Positions 45,990 through 55,340 of a DNA stretch of 64,000 nucleotides are shown here, in pieces. The DNA is from Planctomycetaceae bacterium (lineage in GTDB: Bacteria > Planctomycetota > Planctomycetia > Pirellulales > Pirellulaceae). Where the stretch lies: the NCBI GenBank assembly GCA_016794985.1, contig JAEUIQ010000107.1:62001-126000 (forward strand), written 5' to 3'. The notes beneath the pieces were generated by a model that was given only the letters and a program-made list of their open reading frames with translations, was not told where the DNA came from and searched no databases. Numbering within the stretch: the first letter of the stretch is position 1; every line of letters begins with the position of its first letter. The translations under genes were made by a program, and so were the position numbers.

Positions 45990-47855
45990 ATGATGGTTGT
46001 TGGTAGTTCAAAGCTTGGTGCTGGTTGCTGTTTGTTGCTGGGAATTGCGATTGTCTTGGGATGCAGCAGTGAACCGGAGCCCAAGTTTACTTTGCCGGAA
46101 AACCCAGCGCCTTGGCAACCGGACTTAGCACCCCAGGTAGCGGGTGGTGGTGCGCCGAGTGCCGAAGCGGCTAAATCGGGTTCGTCGCGTGGTCGACGGG
46201 ACATGGGCATGGTGTCTGTGGCCCTGGATCGGAGTGGCGGCGGAGAAGAGTTAGCGGGTAGCCTGGAAGCCGCAGCCGACCTTCCAGATCGTCAAACCGT
46301 GGAGTGGGCCATGTGGGGTGGTGCTCCAGACCGGAACATGGTGAATGGAACGCGAGGAATCACCCTGGATTTCGATTTAGAAGAAAATCGGGTTTTGTGG
46401 ACTGCCCAACTTGGCTCTCAGACTTACGGCAATCCCATTTATGCTGGTGGAAAAGTTCTTGTTGGAACCAACAACGGTGCTGCCTATCGGCCCAAATACC
46501 CTGCCGCCAAGGACATGGGGATTTTGCTTTGTTTCGATGCCAAAGATGGCAAGTTCCTATGGCAGTTGTCGCGCGAGAAAATGCCGTCAGGTCGGGTTAA
46601 CGATTGGCCTTTGCAGGGGATTTGTTCGGCCCCGATTGTGGAAGGCGATCGACTCTGGTTGGTTACGAATCGTTGCGAAGTGATGTGCTTGGATTTGGAC
46701 GGCTTTCACGACGGCACCAACGATGGAGAGACTGACGAGGTCGATACGGAAATCAACGATGCGGACATTTTATGGACCGTCGACATGTACGATGAACTGG
46801 GTGTTTTCCCGCATAACTTGGCGGTTAGTTCTCCGGTGACCCACGGGGATACCTTGTACTTGAATACCGGGAACGGTGTTGACGAAGGGCACTTAGAAAT
46901 TCCGGCCCCGCGTGCGCCAAGTTTCCTAGGTCTTAACAAAAACACGGGCGAAGTCGTTTTTGAGGACAATAGTCCTGCAAGTGGTATTCTTCATGGTCAA
47001 TGGAGTTCACCTTGTATCGGAGTGGTCGATGGGAAGACACAAGTGATCTTTGCCGGCGGCGACGGGTGGATGTATTCGTTTGATACCGCAAACCACGAGC
47101 TGTTGTGGAAGTTTGACCTTAATCCTAAGGAAAACCTCTATGAGTTGGGTGGCGCGGGAACGCGATGCTACATCATTGGAACCCCGGTCTTTTACGACAA
47201 CAGTGTTTTCTTGGCGGTCGGGCAGGATCCGGAACATGGTGAAGGTGTTGGTCATCTTTGGCGCGTTGATGCGACCAAGTCGGGCGACATTAGCCCCGAG
47301 CTTGGTGAAATCGGTACTCCGGGCGAACCTAATCCTAACTCGGGTGTGATTTGGCATTACGGTGGTGTGGATGAGGAACGCGAGCCGATCTATCGCCGCA
47401 CCATGGCCACGGTCGCGATTCATGGGGGCTTGGTGTTTGCTGCGGACTTGAGTGGTTTCGTACATTGCTTGGACGTCAAGACCGGGCAGCGATATTGGCA
47501 GCATGACTTGATGGCTGCCCTGTGGGGTTCACCACTCTATGTGGACGGTCACGTCTTTATTGGCGACGAAGATGGGCGATTGAGCATCTTTGATGCTTCG
47601 ATGGAGTTTGCGTTGAAGCGACAAGCACTCGAAAAGCAAGTTGCGGAAAAGCGAAAAGCCATGAAAGAATCGGAGGATGACGACGAAGTGCGACGTTTGC
47701 GCGCCGAGATTAAAGCTATGTTGGCGACAGTCGCACCGGAAGTACGCGAAAGCCCCAATTCGTCGTCGATCTACACGACTCCGACGGTGGCGTCTGGGGT
47801 TATGTACATCTCCGATCGTTCGAAGCTGTACGCGATCCAAATCACGAAGCAGTAG
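45990..47855 (+). CDS. PQQ-type beta-propeller lipoprotein
   Basis: 621 residues from ATG 45990, with CGGAG 9 bases before it; the open frame extends to 45930. The lipobox IVLGC gives Cys25. The mature N-terminus (KFTLPENPAPWQPDLAPQVAGGG in pieces: KFTLPENPAPW, PDLAPQVAGGG) repeats the motif of the upstream lipoprotein. Residues 100-600 are propeller blades (NRVLWTAQLGSQTYGNP, LLCFDAKDGKFLW, YSFDTANHELLWKFD, HCLDVKTGQRYWQHD). A charged helical insert (KQVAEKRKAMKESEDDDE) lies near the end. It probably stays anchored on the cell surface or in the outer membrane. No cofactor ligand set is certain. Confidence 0.86.
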   Translation: MMVVGSSKLGAGCCLLLGIAIVLGCSSEPEPKFTLPENPAPWQPDLAPQVAGGGAPSAEAAKSGSSRGRRDMGMVSVALDRSGGGEELAGSLEAAADLPDRQTVEWAMWGGAPDRNMVNGTRGITLDFDLEENRVLWTAQLGSQTYGNPIYAGGKVLVGTNNGAAYRPKYPAAKDMGILLCFDAKDGKFLWQLSREKMPSGRVNDWPLQGICSAPIVEGDRLWLVTNRCEVMCLDLDGFHDGTNDGETDEVDTEINDADILWTVDMYDELGVFPHNLAVSSPVTHGDTLYLNTGNGVDEGHLEIPAPRAPSFLGLNKNTGEVVFEDNSPASGILHGQWSSPCIGVVDGKTQVIFAGGDGWMYSFDTANHELLWKFDLNPKENLYELGGAGTRCYIIGTPVFYDNSVFLAVGQDPEHGEGVGHLWRVDATKSGDISPELGEIGTPGEPNPNSGVIWHYGGVDEEREPIYRRTMATVAIHGGLVFAADLSGFVHCLDVKTGQRYWQHDLMAALWGSPLYVDGHVFIGDEDGRLSIFDASMEFALKRQALEKQVAEKRKAMKESEDDDEVRRLRAEIKAMLATVAPEVRESPNSSSIYTTPTVASGVMYISDRSKLYAIQITKQ

Positions 47856-47924
47856 GTCGTTCACAGCCCTGATGGTCGTGGCTGAGGATAGGTCTTCGAC
47901 CAACTCGGAAGAGTATGGTAGTCT

Positions 47925-49439
47925 ATGACGTCCGGAAAAATTCAAGAGAATTTGTCCGGACGTCAATGCTCCCGTGTTCACAAATGGCTCACGGCTGCGA
48001 CCGTCTTGGTCGGACTCGTATCCTCATGGGCGCCGGGTGCCGCGGCGCAAGATCGCTCGGGCTATGCCGTGCATTTTCGACCGGTCGATCACGCGGTCGG
48101 AGACGTGCATCCTTTTTTCTTCGATGGCGTTTGCTACCTCTTTTATCTTCGACCTGGCGGCTTTCATTCCGCCTTGGTGACGAGCCACGACCTGTTGCAA
48201 TGGGAGTCGGCCAAGCTCACGGTCGACGTGGCTCACCCCGCCAATTCTAAGGTCCCCTATTTTGTGTTGGGGGTTATTCGTGACGCGCAAGCCCCCGGCA
48301 ACCGTTTTCGGTCGTACTATGGTCACAAAAATGCAATGTACAGCAGCGAAAGCGAAGACCTGTTGCATTGGAGGGCGTCCGACGATTCGTTCCGGGTTCC
48401 TGAAGGAGAAGAGTTGTTTCGCAGGCGTCGTGATCCGTTTGTTTTTTGGAACGAGGACGAGCAAAAATTTTGGTGCGTGATGACGACCCAACTTCACGAC
48501 CGCCCGCAAGATCGCGCTGGAGCAATCAGTTATGCGACCTCAAGCAACCTGCAGGACTGGACCAATGAAGGACTGTTGCTCGACACGGGATCGATGGGCG
48601 AACCGGAATGCCCGCAAATGTTTAAGATCGGCGAGTATTGGTACTTGTTGTTCAGTGAATACCATCAAGCGGTTGGAGGACCGACCTACCTCCGCTCACG
48701 TCAATCGCGTGGACCGTGGGAATTGGCAGATGCTGATGTTTTGGACGGGAAGGATTTGTGCGCGGCCCAAGTAGCGCATGACGGAAACTCTTGGGTACTG
48801 ATGGGGTGGATCCCGGACACTCCGGCGCGTCCTGGAAACCAAGCCTGGGGCGGGCATTTGGCGTTGCCTCGCGAGATATTTAGCCGCGACCATGGCCGAT
48901 TGGGGTCTCGAATTCATTCCTCGATCCGGGAGAAAATTCGCGGGTCGCGTTTGAAGGTGACGCGTTCGACCCCAGAAATGGTTGATCAAGCCTCCCACGG
49001 GATTGTCCTCCCACAACTTGCGGTCGACATCGAAATTGTGTGGAAACCAAATGAGAACCAGAAAAACTGGAGAGGTCGATTTTTTCAGACTGCAAAACCA
49101 ACGGGGGCTGTGCATACCGTCGATGTCGTTATCGAAGGCGATCGGATGAGAATTTTGGATAATCAAGGTACGGTATGGGGCGAGTTGCCAACCGATCTAT
49201 TGGGAACGGTCGCTCAGGAAGCCTCGGTCGCGACCCGAATACTAATTGACCGCGATATCCTGGAGGTTCATGTTTCCAACACTTATTCCTTAGTCGCCCG
49301 AGTGCCGATCGATTTGGAAGGTGCCGTATTTTCCAGCCTCACGATGGAGACGGAGGATGTAGGGCGGCACGCAGTATCCGAAGTAGCCGTCTTTCAATTG
49401 CTTAACTCGGCAAGCATTCCGCATGACGCTGCAAAATGA
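47925..49439 (+). CDS. GH32-like glycoside hydrolase, secreted
   Basis: 504 residues with a signal peptide (AATVLVGLVSSWAPGAAAQ). The five-bladed propeller of the GH32/43 group is indicated by its three acids: Asp60 in VGDVHPFFFDGVCYLFY, Asp170 in RRRRDPFVFW (RDP motif) and Glu228 in MGEPECPQMF (EC motif). A C-terminal sandwich follows (DRDILEVHVSN, VFSSLTMETE). Family members cleave fructans or sucrose. The usual NDPNG at the nucleophile is replaced by GDVHP, as in divergent GH32-like proteins, so the true substrate is uncertain. It stands 69 bases after a propeller lipoprotein. Confidence 0.85.
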   Translation: MTSGKIQENLSGRQCSRVHKWLTAATVLVGLVSSWAPGAAAQDRSGYAVHFRPVDHAVGDVHPFFFDGVCYLFYLRPGGFHSALVTSHDLLQWESAKLTVDVAHPANSKVPYFVLGVIRDAQAPGNRFRSYYGHKNAMYSSESEDLLHWRASDDSFRVPEGEELFRRRRDPFVFWNEDEQKFWCVMTTQLHDRPQDRAGAISYATSSNLQDWTNEGLLLDTGSMGEPECPQMFKIGEYWYLLFSEYHQAVGGPTYLRSRQSRGPWELADADVLDGKDLCAAQVAHDGNSWVLMGWIPDTPARPGNQAWGGHLALPREIFSRDHGRLGSRIHSSIREKIRGSRLKVTRSTPEMVDQASHGIVLPQLAVDIEIVWKPNENQKNWRGRFFQTAKPTGAVHTVDVVIEGDRMRILDNQGTVWGELPTDLLGTVAQEASVATRILIDRDILEVHVSNTYSLVARVPIDLEGAVFSSLTMETEDVGRHAVSEVAVFQLLNSASIPHDAAK

Positions 49440-49527
49440 CCTCAAATTCTTTTGCAATGCGGATCGCGATCGGGTATCATCGCAGCGTATCGGGGAGCTC
49501 GTTAAGCAATTTCTTTACAGATGATCT

Positions 49528-51462
49528 ATGGGTGAAACTAACGTTGGTAGTATTGATTCGCTAGAACAACGGCGAAGGTACGCACAGCTGCTGTTGAATG
49601 ACCTGAAGGCCATTCGAATCATGCAAGCCGAGAACATGTTTGAATCGGGTGTCTACAAGATCGGCGCCGAGCAAGAATTGTTTGTATTGGATGACGATTA
49701 TCGACCTTCATTAAATGGCCCCGAAGTTCTGCAGGCATTGAATCATCCGAACTTCACGCATGAAGTTGCCCGCTTCACGATGGAGATCAATCTTGATCCG
49801 GTGACGTTGGCGGGGAACGCCTTCTCCCAAATGGATCAGCAATTGGTTGCATTGATGCAGTTGGCGGATCAAACCGCGGAACGCTTGAACAAGCGACTGA
49901 TTGCCATCGGCATTTTGCCGACCATTGGGATCGGGGAACTCGATTCAAAATACATGACACCTCTGGATCGATATCGTTTGATGGAGAAACGAATCATTGA
50001 GTTGCGAGGCGGTGGCGATACTGAATTGGCAATTCAAGGCATTGATGACATGATGTTGAAGCACGACAACATCTTGTTTGAGGCGTGCAACACTAGTTTC
50101 CAAGTCCACTTGCAAATAGATCCTAAGCAATTTGTGGATGCCTACAATTGGGCTCAGGCTATCTCAGGGATAGTTCTCTCGATTGGAACGAATTCGCCGC
50201 TGCTCATGGGCCGCGAGTTATGGTCGGAAACGCGAATTGCACTGTTTCAGCAAAGTGTTGATACACGCACACGCGACGCGGGTTTGCGGCAGCGTCAGGC
50301 GCGAGTGTACTTTGGGAATCGTTGGATTCGTGACAACTTGCTGGAAATCTTCCAAGAGGATGTCGCCCGTTACCCGCTGTTGATTACCGGTGAGCCTGAA
50401 GACAGCTTGGATCTACTGCGGCGTGGCATTGTCCCGAAACTTCGCGCGTTGGCGTTGCATAATGGCACGATCTGGAAATGGAATCGTGTTTGTTTTGGGT
50501 CAAACGGACAACAGGCCCACTTGCGAATCGAGAATCGCTACTTGCCGGCCGGACCAACGACAATGGACGAAATGGCCAATGCTGCGTTTTGGGTCGGGCT
50601 TATGCGTGGCATGCCCGCGTCGATGAAACGCCTCTGGGAAAAAATGGATTTTCGGGAAGCGAAAGATAATTTTTTGAAGGCGGCTCAGCATGGTTTGGAT
50701 GTTGAATTGACTTGGATGGGTCAAACGCAAAATGCCCGACGTTTGATTTTGGATTACTTCTTGCCCATGGCCCGACAAGGATTGTTGGATTCCGGTGTCG
50801 AGAGTAGCGATGTTTCCAAATATTTGTCGATCATCGAACATCGGGCGGTCACCCGCATGACCGGCTCAAAATGGCAACGACAGTTTTTTCGTGGGACCGA
50901 TACGCGGGCCGAATCGTACCAGCGGCAAGTCGCATTGACGCGCGAGTATTGGAAGAAACAGCGTTCCGGATTGCCGGTGGCTGATTGGACGATTTCGCCG
51001 CAGGCACCGGCGCGGTCCATTAACTTGATGGAACAACGAGTTGACACCATGATGTCCACCGACCTCATTACGGTCGGCCAAGAGGATTTGTTTGAATTGG
51101 CTTTGCAAATCATGTGGTGGCGAAACATTCAACACTTGCCCGTCGAGGATACTCATGGGCAAGTCGTCGGCCTTTTGTCGCGGAGTGATTTTTTGCCCGA
51201 GTTTCGCCAGTTGGAATGGGAGTACCTCAAAGGACTCGATGCGATCCAAAGTGACGAGGGCCGCGTCGAATACAACGCTTTATGTGGTGATCGGATGGTC
51301 GTCAATCCGGTTTGCATTTCTCCCGATCGCTCGGTTGGAGAAGCGAAAGCCTTGATGCTGGAACGCAACATTGGCAGCTTACCCGTCGTCAAGAAAGAAA
51401 AACTGGTCGGAATCATCACCAAACGAGACATTTTGCGATTGGAACAGGCCGCGCTGTCGTAG
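49528..51462 (+). CDS. Glutamate-cysteine ligase family 2 (GCS2)-like enzyme fused to a CBS-domain pair
   Basis: 644 residues. Residues 40-470 form a GCS2-like carboxylate-amine ligase: GVYKIGAEQELFVLD, EVARFTMEINLDPVTL, NTSFQVHLQID, RELWSETRIALFQ and AHLRIENRYLPAGPT, covering the ATP/metal Glu residues. From about 505 to the end are two CBS motifs (MSTDLITVGQEDLFELAL ... VVGLLSRSDF and VCISPDRSVGEAKALML ... LVGIITKRDIL), which usually bind adenine nucleotides and regulate the attached enzyme. The product may be gamma-glutamyl-cysteine or another gamma-glutamyl peptide. The gene lies 18 bases upstream of an AstE/AspA-like deacylase. Confidence 0.88.
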   Translation: MGETNVGSIDSLEQRRRYAQLLLNDLKAIRIMQAENMFESGVYKIGAEQELFVLDDDYRPSLNGPEVLQALNHPNFTHEVARFTMEINLDPVTLAGNAFSQMDQQLVALMQLADQTAERLNKRLIAIGILPTIGIGELDSKYMTPLDRYRLMEKRIIELRGGGDTELAIQGIDDMMLKHDNILFEACNTSFQVHLQIDPKQFVDAYNWAQAISGIVLSIGTNSPLLMGRELWSETRIALFQQSVDTRTRDAGLRQRQARVYFGNRWIRDNLLEIFQEDVARYPLLITGEPEDSLDLLRRGIVPKLRALALHNGTIWKWNRVCFGSNGQQAHLRIENRYLPAGPTTMDEMANAAFWVGLMRGMPASMKRLWEKMDFREAKDNFLKAAQHGLDVELTWMGQTQNARRLILDYFLPMARQGLLDSGVESSDVSKYLSIIEHRAVTRMTGSKWQRQFFRGTDTRAESYQRQVALTREYWKKQRSGLPVADWTISPQAPARSINLMEQRVDTMMSTDLITVGQEDLFELALQIMWWRNIQHLPVEDTHGQVVGLLSRSDFLPEFRQLEWEYLKGLDAIQSDEGRVEYNALCGDRMVVNPVCISPDRSVGEAKALMLERNIGSLPVVKKEKLVGIITKRDILRLEQAALS

Positions 51463-51480
51463 TTTAGCGGGACCGTCACC

Positions 51481-52743
51481 GTGACAAATCGTGTGCCTCC
51501 ATTGACCTTAGGGCTAGGCTTGGAACACAATTCGCGAATGCAGATCAACATCCGGCACCGACAGACGAACCGACACGCCGCCATTCAGCGGCGATTGGGC
51601 GCTTATGGGCAGGCGGGTGGGCCGACGTTGGTCGTCATTGCCGGGATTCACGGTAACGAACCAAGTGGGGTCTTTGCGTTTTTAGAGTTATTGGAAGAAC
51701 TAAAGACTGCCCAAGTCGAACTATTTGGCCGCATCGTGGGTTTGGCTGGTAACCTTTCCGCGCTTCAACAAGGGGTCCGATTCGTCGATCGCGATTTGAA
51801 TCGAGTTTGGTTGGTCACTGAGAACAAGTCCGAGTCTATTGATTCAACGAACGTTGTCCCTCCCTTGAATCGACAGCCCGAATGGCGAAGCGATCCGTTG
51901 ATCATTGAAACGCGGGAGCGAGACGAACTGTACCAAGAAATCCGGCAGATATTGGCGGAAGGTCAAGGGCCTCATTACTTTATCGATTTGCATACGACAT
52001 CCAGCCAATCGCCTCCGTTTATGCCTTTCGATGACACTTTGCGCAACCGTGACTTTGTCAGCAAGTTTCCGGTCCCTGCCGTATTGGGTTTGGAAGAAGT
52101 GATTCCCGGAACGCTGCTTAGTTACCTCAACGAGTACGAGGTCGTCACGTTTGGTTATGAAGCTGGCCAACATGACGATCCCCAATCGATCATCTTGCAT
52201 CGAGAAATGCTGTGGTGTGCTTTGCAATTCGCGGGTTGCTTGCCTAGGTCATGTAATCAACGCCTCGAGCAAGCGATCCACATGCTTCGTGCCCATTCGG
52301 CGGATCTCGGCGGTTGCTACGAAGTCGTGCTCCGACACGGGCTGAAGCCGAACGATGAGTTTCGAATGGATCGAGGCTTTTCTAGTTTTCAGCCGGTTAA
52401 GGTGGGCCAAAGATTGGCCGAGCAGAACGGCGAAGTGGTGAAGGCCCCTTTTTCTGGTCGCATGTTCATGCCGCTTTACCAGTCCAAGGGCGATGACGGG
52501 TTCTTTCTGATTCGCGAAATTCCCGGTTTTTGGCTAAGTATCTCGCGCTGGCTGCGCAGATGGCGTTGCGAACGCTGGTTAGCCTGGTTACCGGGTGTCA
52601 CCGTACCGAAACACGACGCCCGTCGGGTTTTAGTCGATCCGCATATTGCTTTGTTTCTAGTCAGGCAATTTTTTCATTTGCTCGGATACCGCCGCAGTGG
52701 TGAAGTGGATGGCCGCCTACTCTTTGTCCGTCGCGACAAATGA
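51481..52743 (+). CDS. AstE/AspA-like zinc deacylase (M14 family)
   Basis: 420 residues from a GTG at 51481; ATG 51538 is a possible start giving a more typical N-terminus. Zinc ligands are seen in VVIAGIHGNEPSG (His, Glu), and the third His in YFIDLHTTSSQS; the substrate Arg is in VRFVDRDLNRVW. Succinylglutamate desuccinylase/aspartoacylase members remove N-acyl groups from amino acids. The C-terminal half (EVVLRHGLKPNDEF, NGEVVKAPFSGRMFMPLYQ) has a barrel-like extension found in several bacterial paralogues. Coupling with the GCS2-CBS gene suggests both act on one small peptide or amino-acid conjugate, by inference only. Confidence 0.86.
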   Translation: MTNRVPPLTLGLGLEHNSRMQINIRHRQTNRHAAIQRRLGAYGQAGGPTLVVIAGIHGNEPSGVFAFLELLEELKTAQVELFGRIVGLAGNLSALQQGVRFVDRDLNRVWLVTENKSESIDSTNVVPPLNRQPEWRSDPLIIETRERDELYQEIRQILAEGQGPHYFIDLHTTSSQSPPFMPFDDTLRNRDFVSKFPVPAVLGLEEVIPGTLLSYLNEYEVVTFGYEAGQHDDPQSIILHREMLWCALQFAGCLPRSCNQRLEQAIHMLRAHSADLGGCYEVVLRHGLKPNDEFRMDRGFSSFQPVKVGQRLAEQNGEVVKAPFSGRMFMPLYQSKGDDGFFLIREIPGFWLSISRWLRRWRCERWLAWLPGVTVPKHDARRVLVDPHIALFLVRQFFHLLGYRRSGEVDGRLLFVRRDK

Positions 52744-52800
52744 TGGCCACGCGAGGCATGAAGTTGGCAGCATCGTCATAAGGTACGCGGCGGACTAGAC

Positions 52801-55326
52801 TTATTGGTTTTCCGTTGTGGGTTGTAGCTTGGCAATCGTTTCGCGAATGGTGTTGCGGCGAAATTCGTCTAACGGCACACCTGCTTGCGCGTCAGCTTGC
52901 AAAATGGCTTCTAGTTTTGGGATGGCACTTGCCGCTGCCGGCCCCAACTTCGCCAGCAGCGTGACCGCATAAAAGGCTTTTCGGCGGTCCGCGGAATCAA
53001 TGTTCTCGATCAAGGTCGGCATGAATTCAGGCGGAGTCGCGTCGATTTGCCGGAGCGCTTCGCCAGCGTAATCTTTGTCTTCGTGCCTACCTAATAGATC
53101 AAACAAACGCGGAACTGCCATCACCGCCACAGAACCTTGCCGCCCAAGTGTCTGCCCCGCGATTCGGCGCACCACCCATTCGGGATCGTCCAACATGGGG
53201 AGGAGCGACTTGGTCAATCGCAGTGCATCTCGGTCAGCCGTTGCGACCGCAGTAACCGCCGCAATTCGCACCTCCGACGATTCATGCTTCAACAGCGGTT
53301 GCAATCGTTCGACCGAGTTAATGGATTCTGCTGAGAACTTCGGCAACACTTCCAGGGTGGCGATAACTAGTTCTTTAGGGCCGGCGAGATTTTCGGTCAA
53401 TGCATCGGCATATTCCGGTCCCAGCAACTCGAAGATCGGCAGCAAGGCGGTCGCCGCCGCTCGCACGGCCGTGGATTCGTCTCTCAAGGCCCGGAGGACC
53501 GTGAGCGCGAAAACATCCGTTCCGACAAATTGACCGGCGCTAACCACTTCTTTCGGAACGGACGCCAAGGCCCGAAACGTTGCCAAGCGAACTTCCGCTT
53601 CGTGGGCAGCCGCGAGTTCCAACATTGTTCCAGCCTGCCTTTGCATTTGTCCCGGTGTTTTGGCAATGGCGGATAATGTAGCGACGCGAACTTCCGCACT
53701 CGCATCGCTCAAGCCTCGTTGCAAACCGGTGCGGCGTTGCTCCCGCGAAAAACCGTCCTCCCCCAACGCTGCAAATGCCACCGCGCGAACCGCCGCCGTC
53801 TCATCGTTGGTTGCAGTCATGATCGCAGTTCGCGCCGGCTCACTTTCGTTGACAAATCGAACCAATGCCGCCAGTGAAGTCGCTCGCAATTCAGCGTTTG
53901 CGTCCGTGGTCGCAGCAATCAAACCGGTCATGCCCTTCTCTGTCAATGGTTCCATCCCGCCCATTGCTCGAACCGAAGCGAGACGAATGGTTGGATTGTT
54001 GTCCTGCATTCCGCGCAACAAAACGTCGATTGCTGGCTGGCCAATTTGTGTTAAAGCTTCCGATACCAACGGCTCCAATTCGGGCTGCTGACTGACCAGT
54101 TGCAACAGATCGGCAACTGCTTCGGAGCCCATACTGGCCAGTACTGCGACCGCAAGCTCCCGAGGTATTTTGTCATTCGTTGTTTCGGATGGCGGTGTTC
54201 CAGTCTCGGCTTGGGCGCTCGCAGGGTCATCATCTGGTGAATCATCAGCGACACCAAATCGTTGCAGGCACGCCAAAACTTCATTTACCGCCACCCGCGA
54301 AGCAGAGCCCATCGACGACAAGGCTTCGAGCATGGAGACAGCATTGGCATGTTCGGCCCTGGGCAATCGCGACGCCAATCGTTTCGCAAATTCTGCTCCG
54401 CCCAGCTTCGCTTGTCGCATCCCAATATTGGCTGCAGAGCGAACCGAAGCCTCCGAGTCCAACAACGCGGCTTCCATGAGCGTCTCTTTTTCGGCCATGG
54501 ATAGCTTCGATTTGGCGACAACAATCACAGCAACTTCACGAACTTGAGTAGCTTCATCAGATAAGGCGCGCTTGAATCGCTCTAGGATTTCCGGCGATGG
54601 ATCGGCTAAATTCCCCAGCGCTGAGATTCCGATGGCTCGCGCTTCAAAGTTGGCGGAGTTGGCAATGGAAAGCAACAGATCTGGTTCAGTAGGCTCGATC
54701 GCCACCAATGCCGCGGCGGCACTCGCGTGGAGCGATATCTCACGAGTCGAGTTGTTCGTCGAACGCCGATTCGAATCCGTACGCTCGCGCCGCCGATCGG
54801 AATGAGCTACATCGTCGGCGTTCATGGCCTCGGCGAGCATCGGAATGGCAGGCTTGGCCACTGGACCCATTGCTTCAAACACCGCGCAGGCCGTTACTTT
54901 GAACTCTCTCGACCCGTTCGCCCATTTGTCCAACAGAGGCTCAATCGCTGGACTTCCGATGTTGCCCAAGGCATGAACAACTCGCAAGCGAACTTGATTG
55001 TCCCTTTCCTCAAGTCGCTCCAACAACATATTGACCGCCGGTTCCGCCAATTTTCCCGCTCGGGCCAATCCGGTCAGGCCTTGAATTCGGACTTGGACGT
55101 CCTTGTCTTGTGCGGCCGCCATGTAAGCGTCGATCACCGCTTGATTCGTCTGCCCTCGGTTCACCAATTCGTAAATCGCATCGCGCCGGGCGACCACGTC
55201 CGAATCGGACAATTGGGCAATCAATTGTTCGGACGACTTATCGGATAGCAACTGTGGCCATGCCACGTTCGCAGTGACCAACAGCCAACCTAAATTCAGA
55301 ATGACGATACTTATGTGGTGCCGCAT
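52801..55326 (-). CDS. Exported HEAT-repeat protein
   Basis: 841 residues with a signal peptide (IVILNLGWLLVTANVAWPQ). Almost all the rest is helical HEAT/PBS-lyase-type repeats, e.g. DVQVRIQGLTGLARAGK, DNQVRLRVVHALGNIG, NPTIRLASVRAMGGME, SSEVRIAAVTAVATAD and DPEWVVRRIAGQTLGRQG. Such solenoids bind proteins or other ligands. It is the last gene of a minus-strand run after the DUF1592 and DUF1552 genes, 14 bases behind the latter, so it probably belongs to the same surface complex. No enzymatic site is visible. Confidence 0.88.
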   Translation of the reverse strand: MRHHISIVILNLGWLLVTANVAWPQLLSDKSSEQLIAQLSDSDVVARRDAIYELVNRGQTNQAVIDAYMAAAQDKDVQVRIQGLTGLARAGKLAEPAVNMLLERLEERDNQVRLRVVHALGNIGSPAIEPLLDKWANGSREFKVTACAVFEAMGPVAKPAIPMLAEAMNADDVAHSDRRRERTDSNRRSTNNSTREISLHASAAAALVAIEPTEPDLLLSIANSANFEARAIGISALGNLADPSPEILERFKRALSDEATQVREVAVIVVAKSKLSMAEKETLMEAALLDSEASVRSAANIGMRQAKLGGAEFAKRLASRLPRAEHANAVSMLEALSSMGSASRVAVNEVLACLQRFGVADDSPDDDPASAQAETGTPPSETTNDKIPRELAVAVLASMGSEAVADLLQLVSQQPELEPLVSEALTQIGQPAIDVLLRGMQDNNPTIRLASVRAMGGMEPLTEKGMTGLIAATTDANAELRATSLAALVRFVNESEPARTAIMTATNDETAAVRAVAFAALGEDGFSREQRRTGLQRGLSDASAEVRVATLSAIAKTPGQMQRQAGTMLELAAAHEAEVRLATFRALASVPKEVVSAGQFVGTDVFALTVLRALRDESTAVRAAATALLPIFELLGPEYADALTENLAGPKELVIATLEVLPKFSAESINSVERLQPLLKHESSEVRIAAVTAVATADRDALRLTKSLLPMLDDPEWVVRRIAGQTLGRQGSVAVMAVPRLFDLLGRHEDKDYAGEALRQIDATPPEFMPTLIENIDSADRRKAFYAVTLLAKLGPAAASAIPKLEAILQADAQAGVPLDEFRRNTIRETIAKLQPTTENQ

Positions 55327-55340
55327 GAGTCTCCGCCGTT

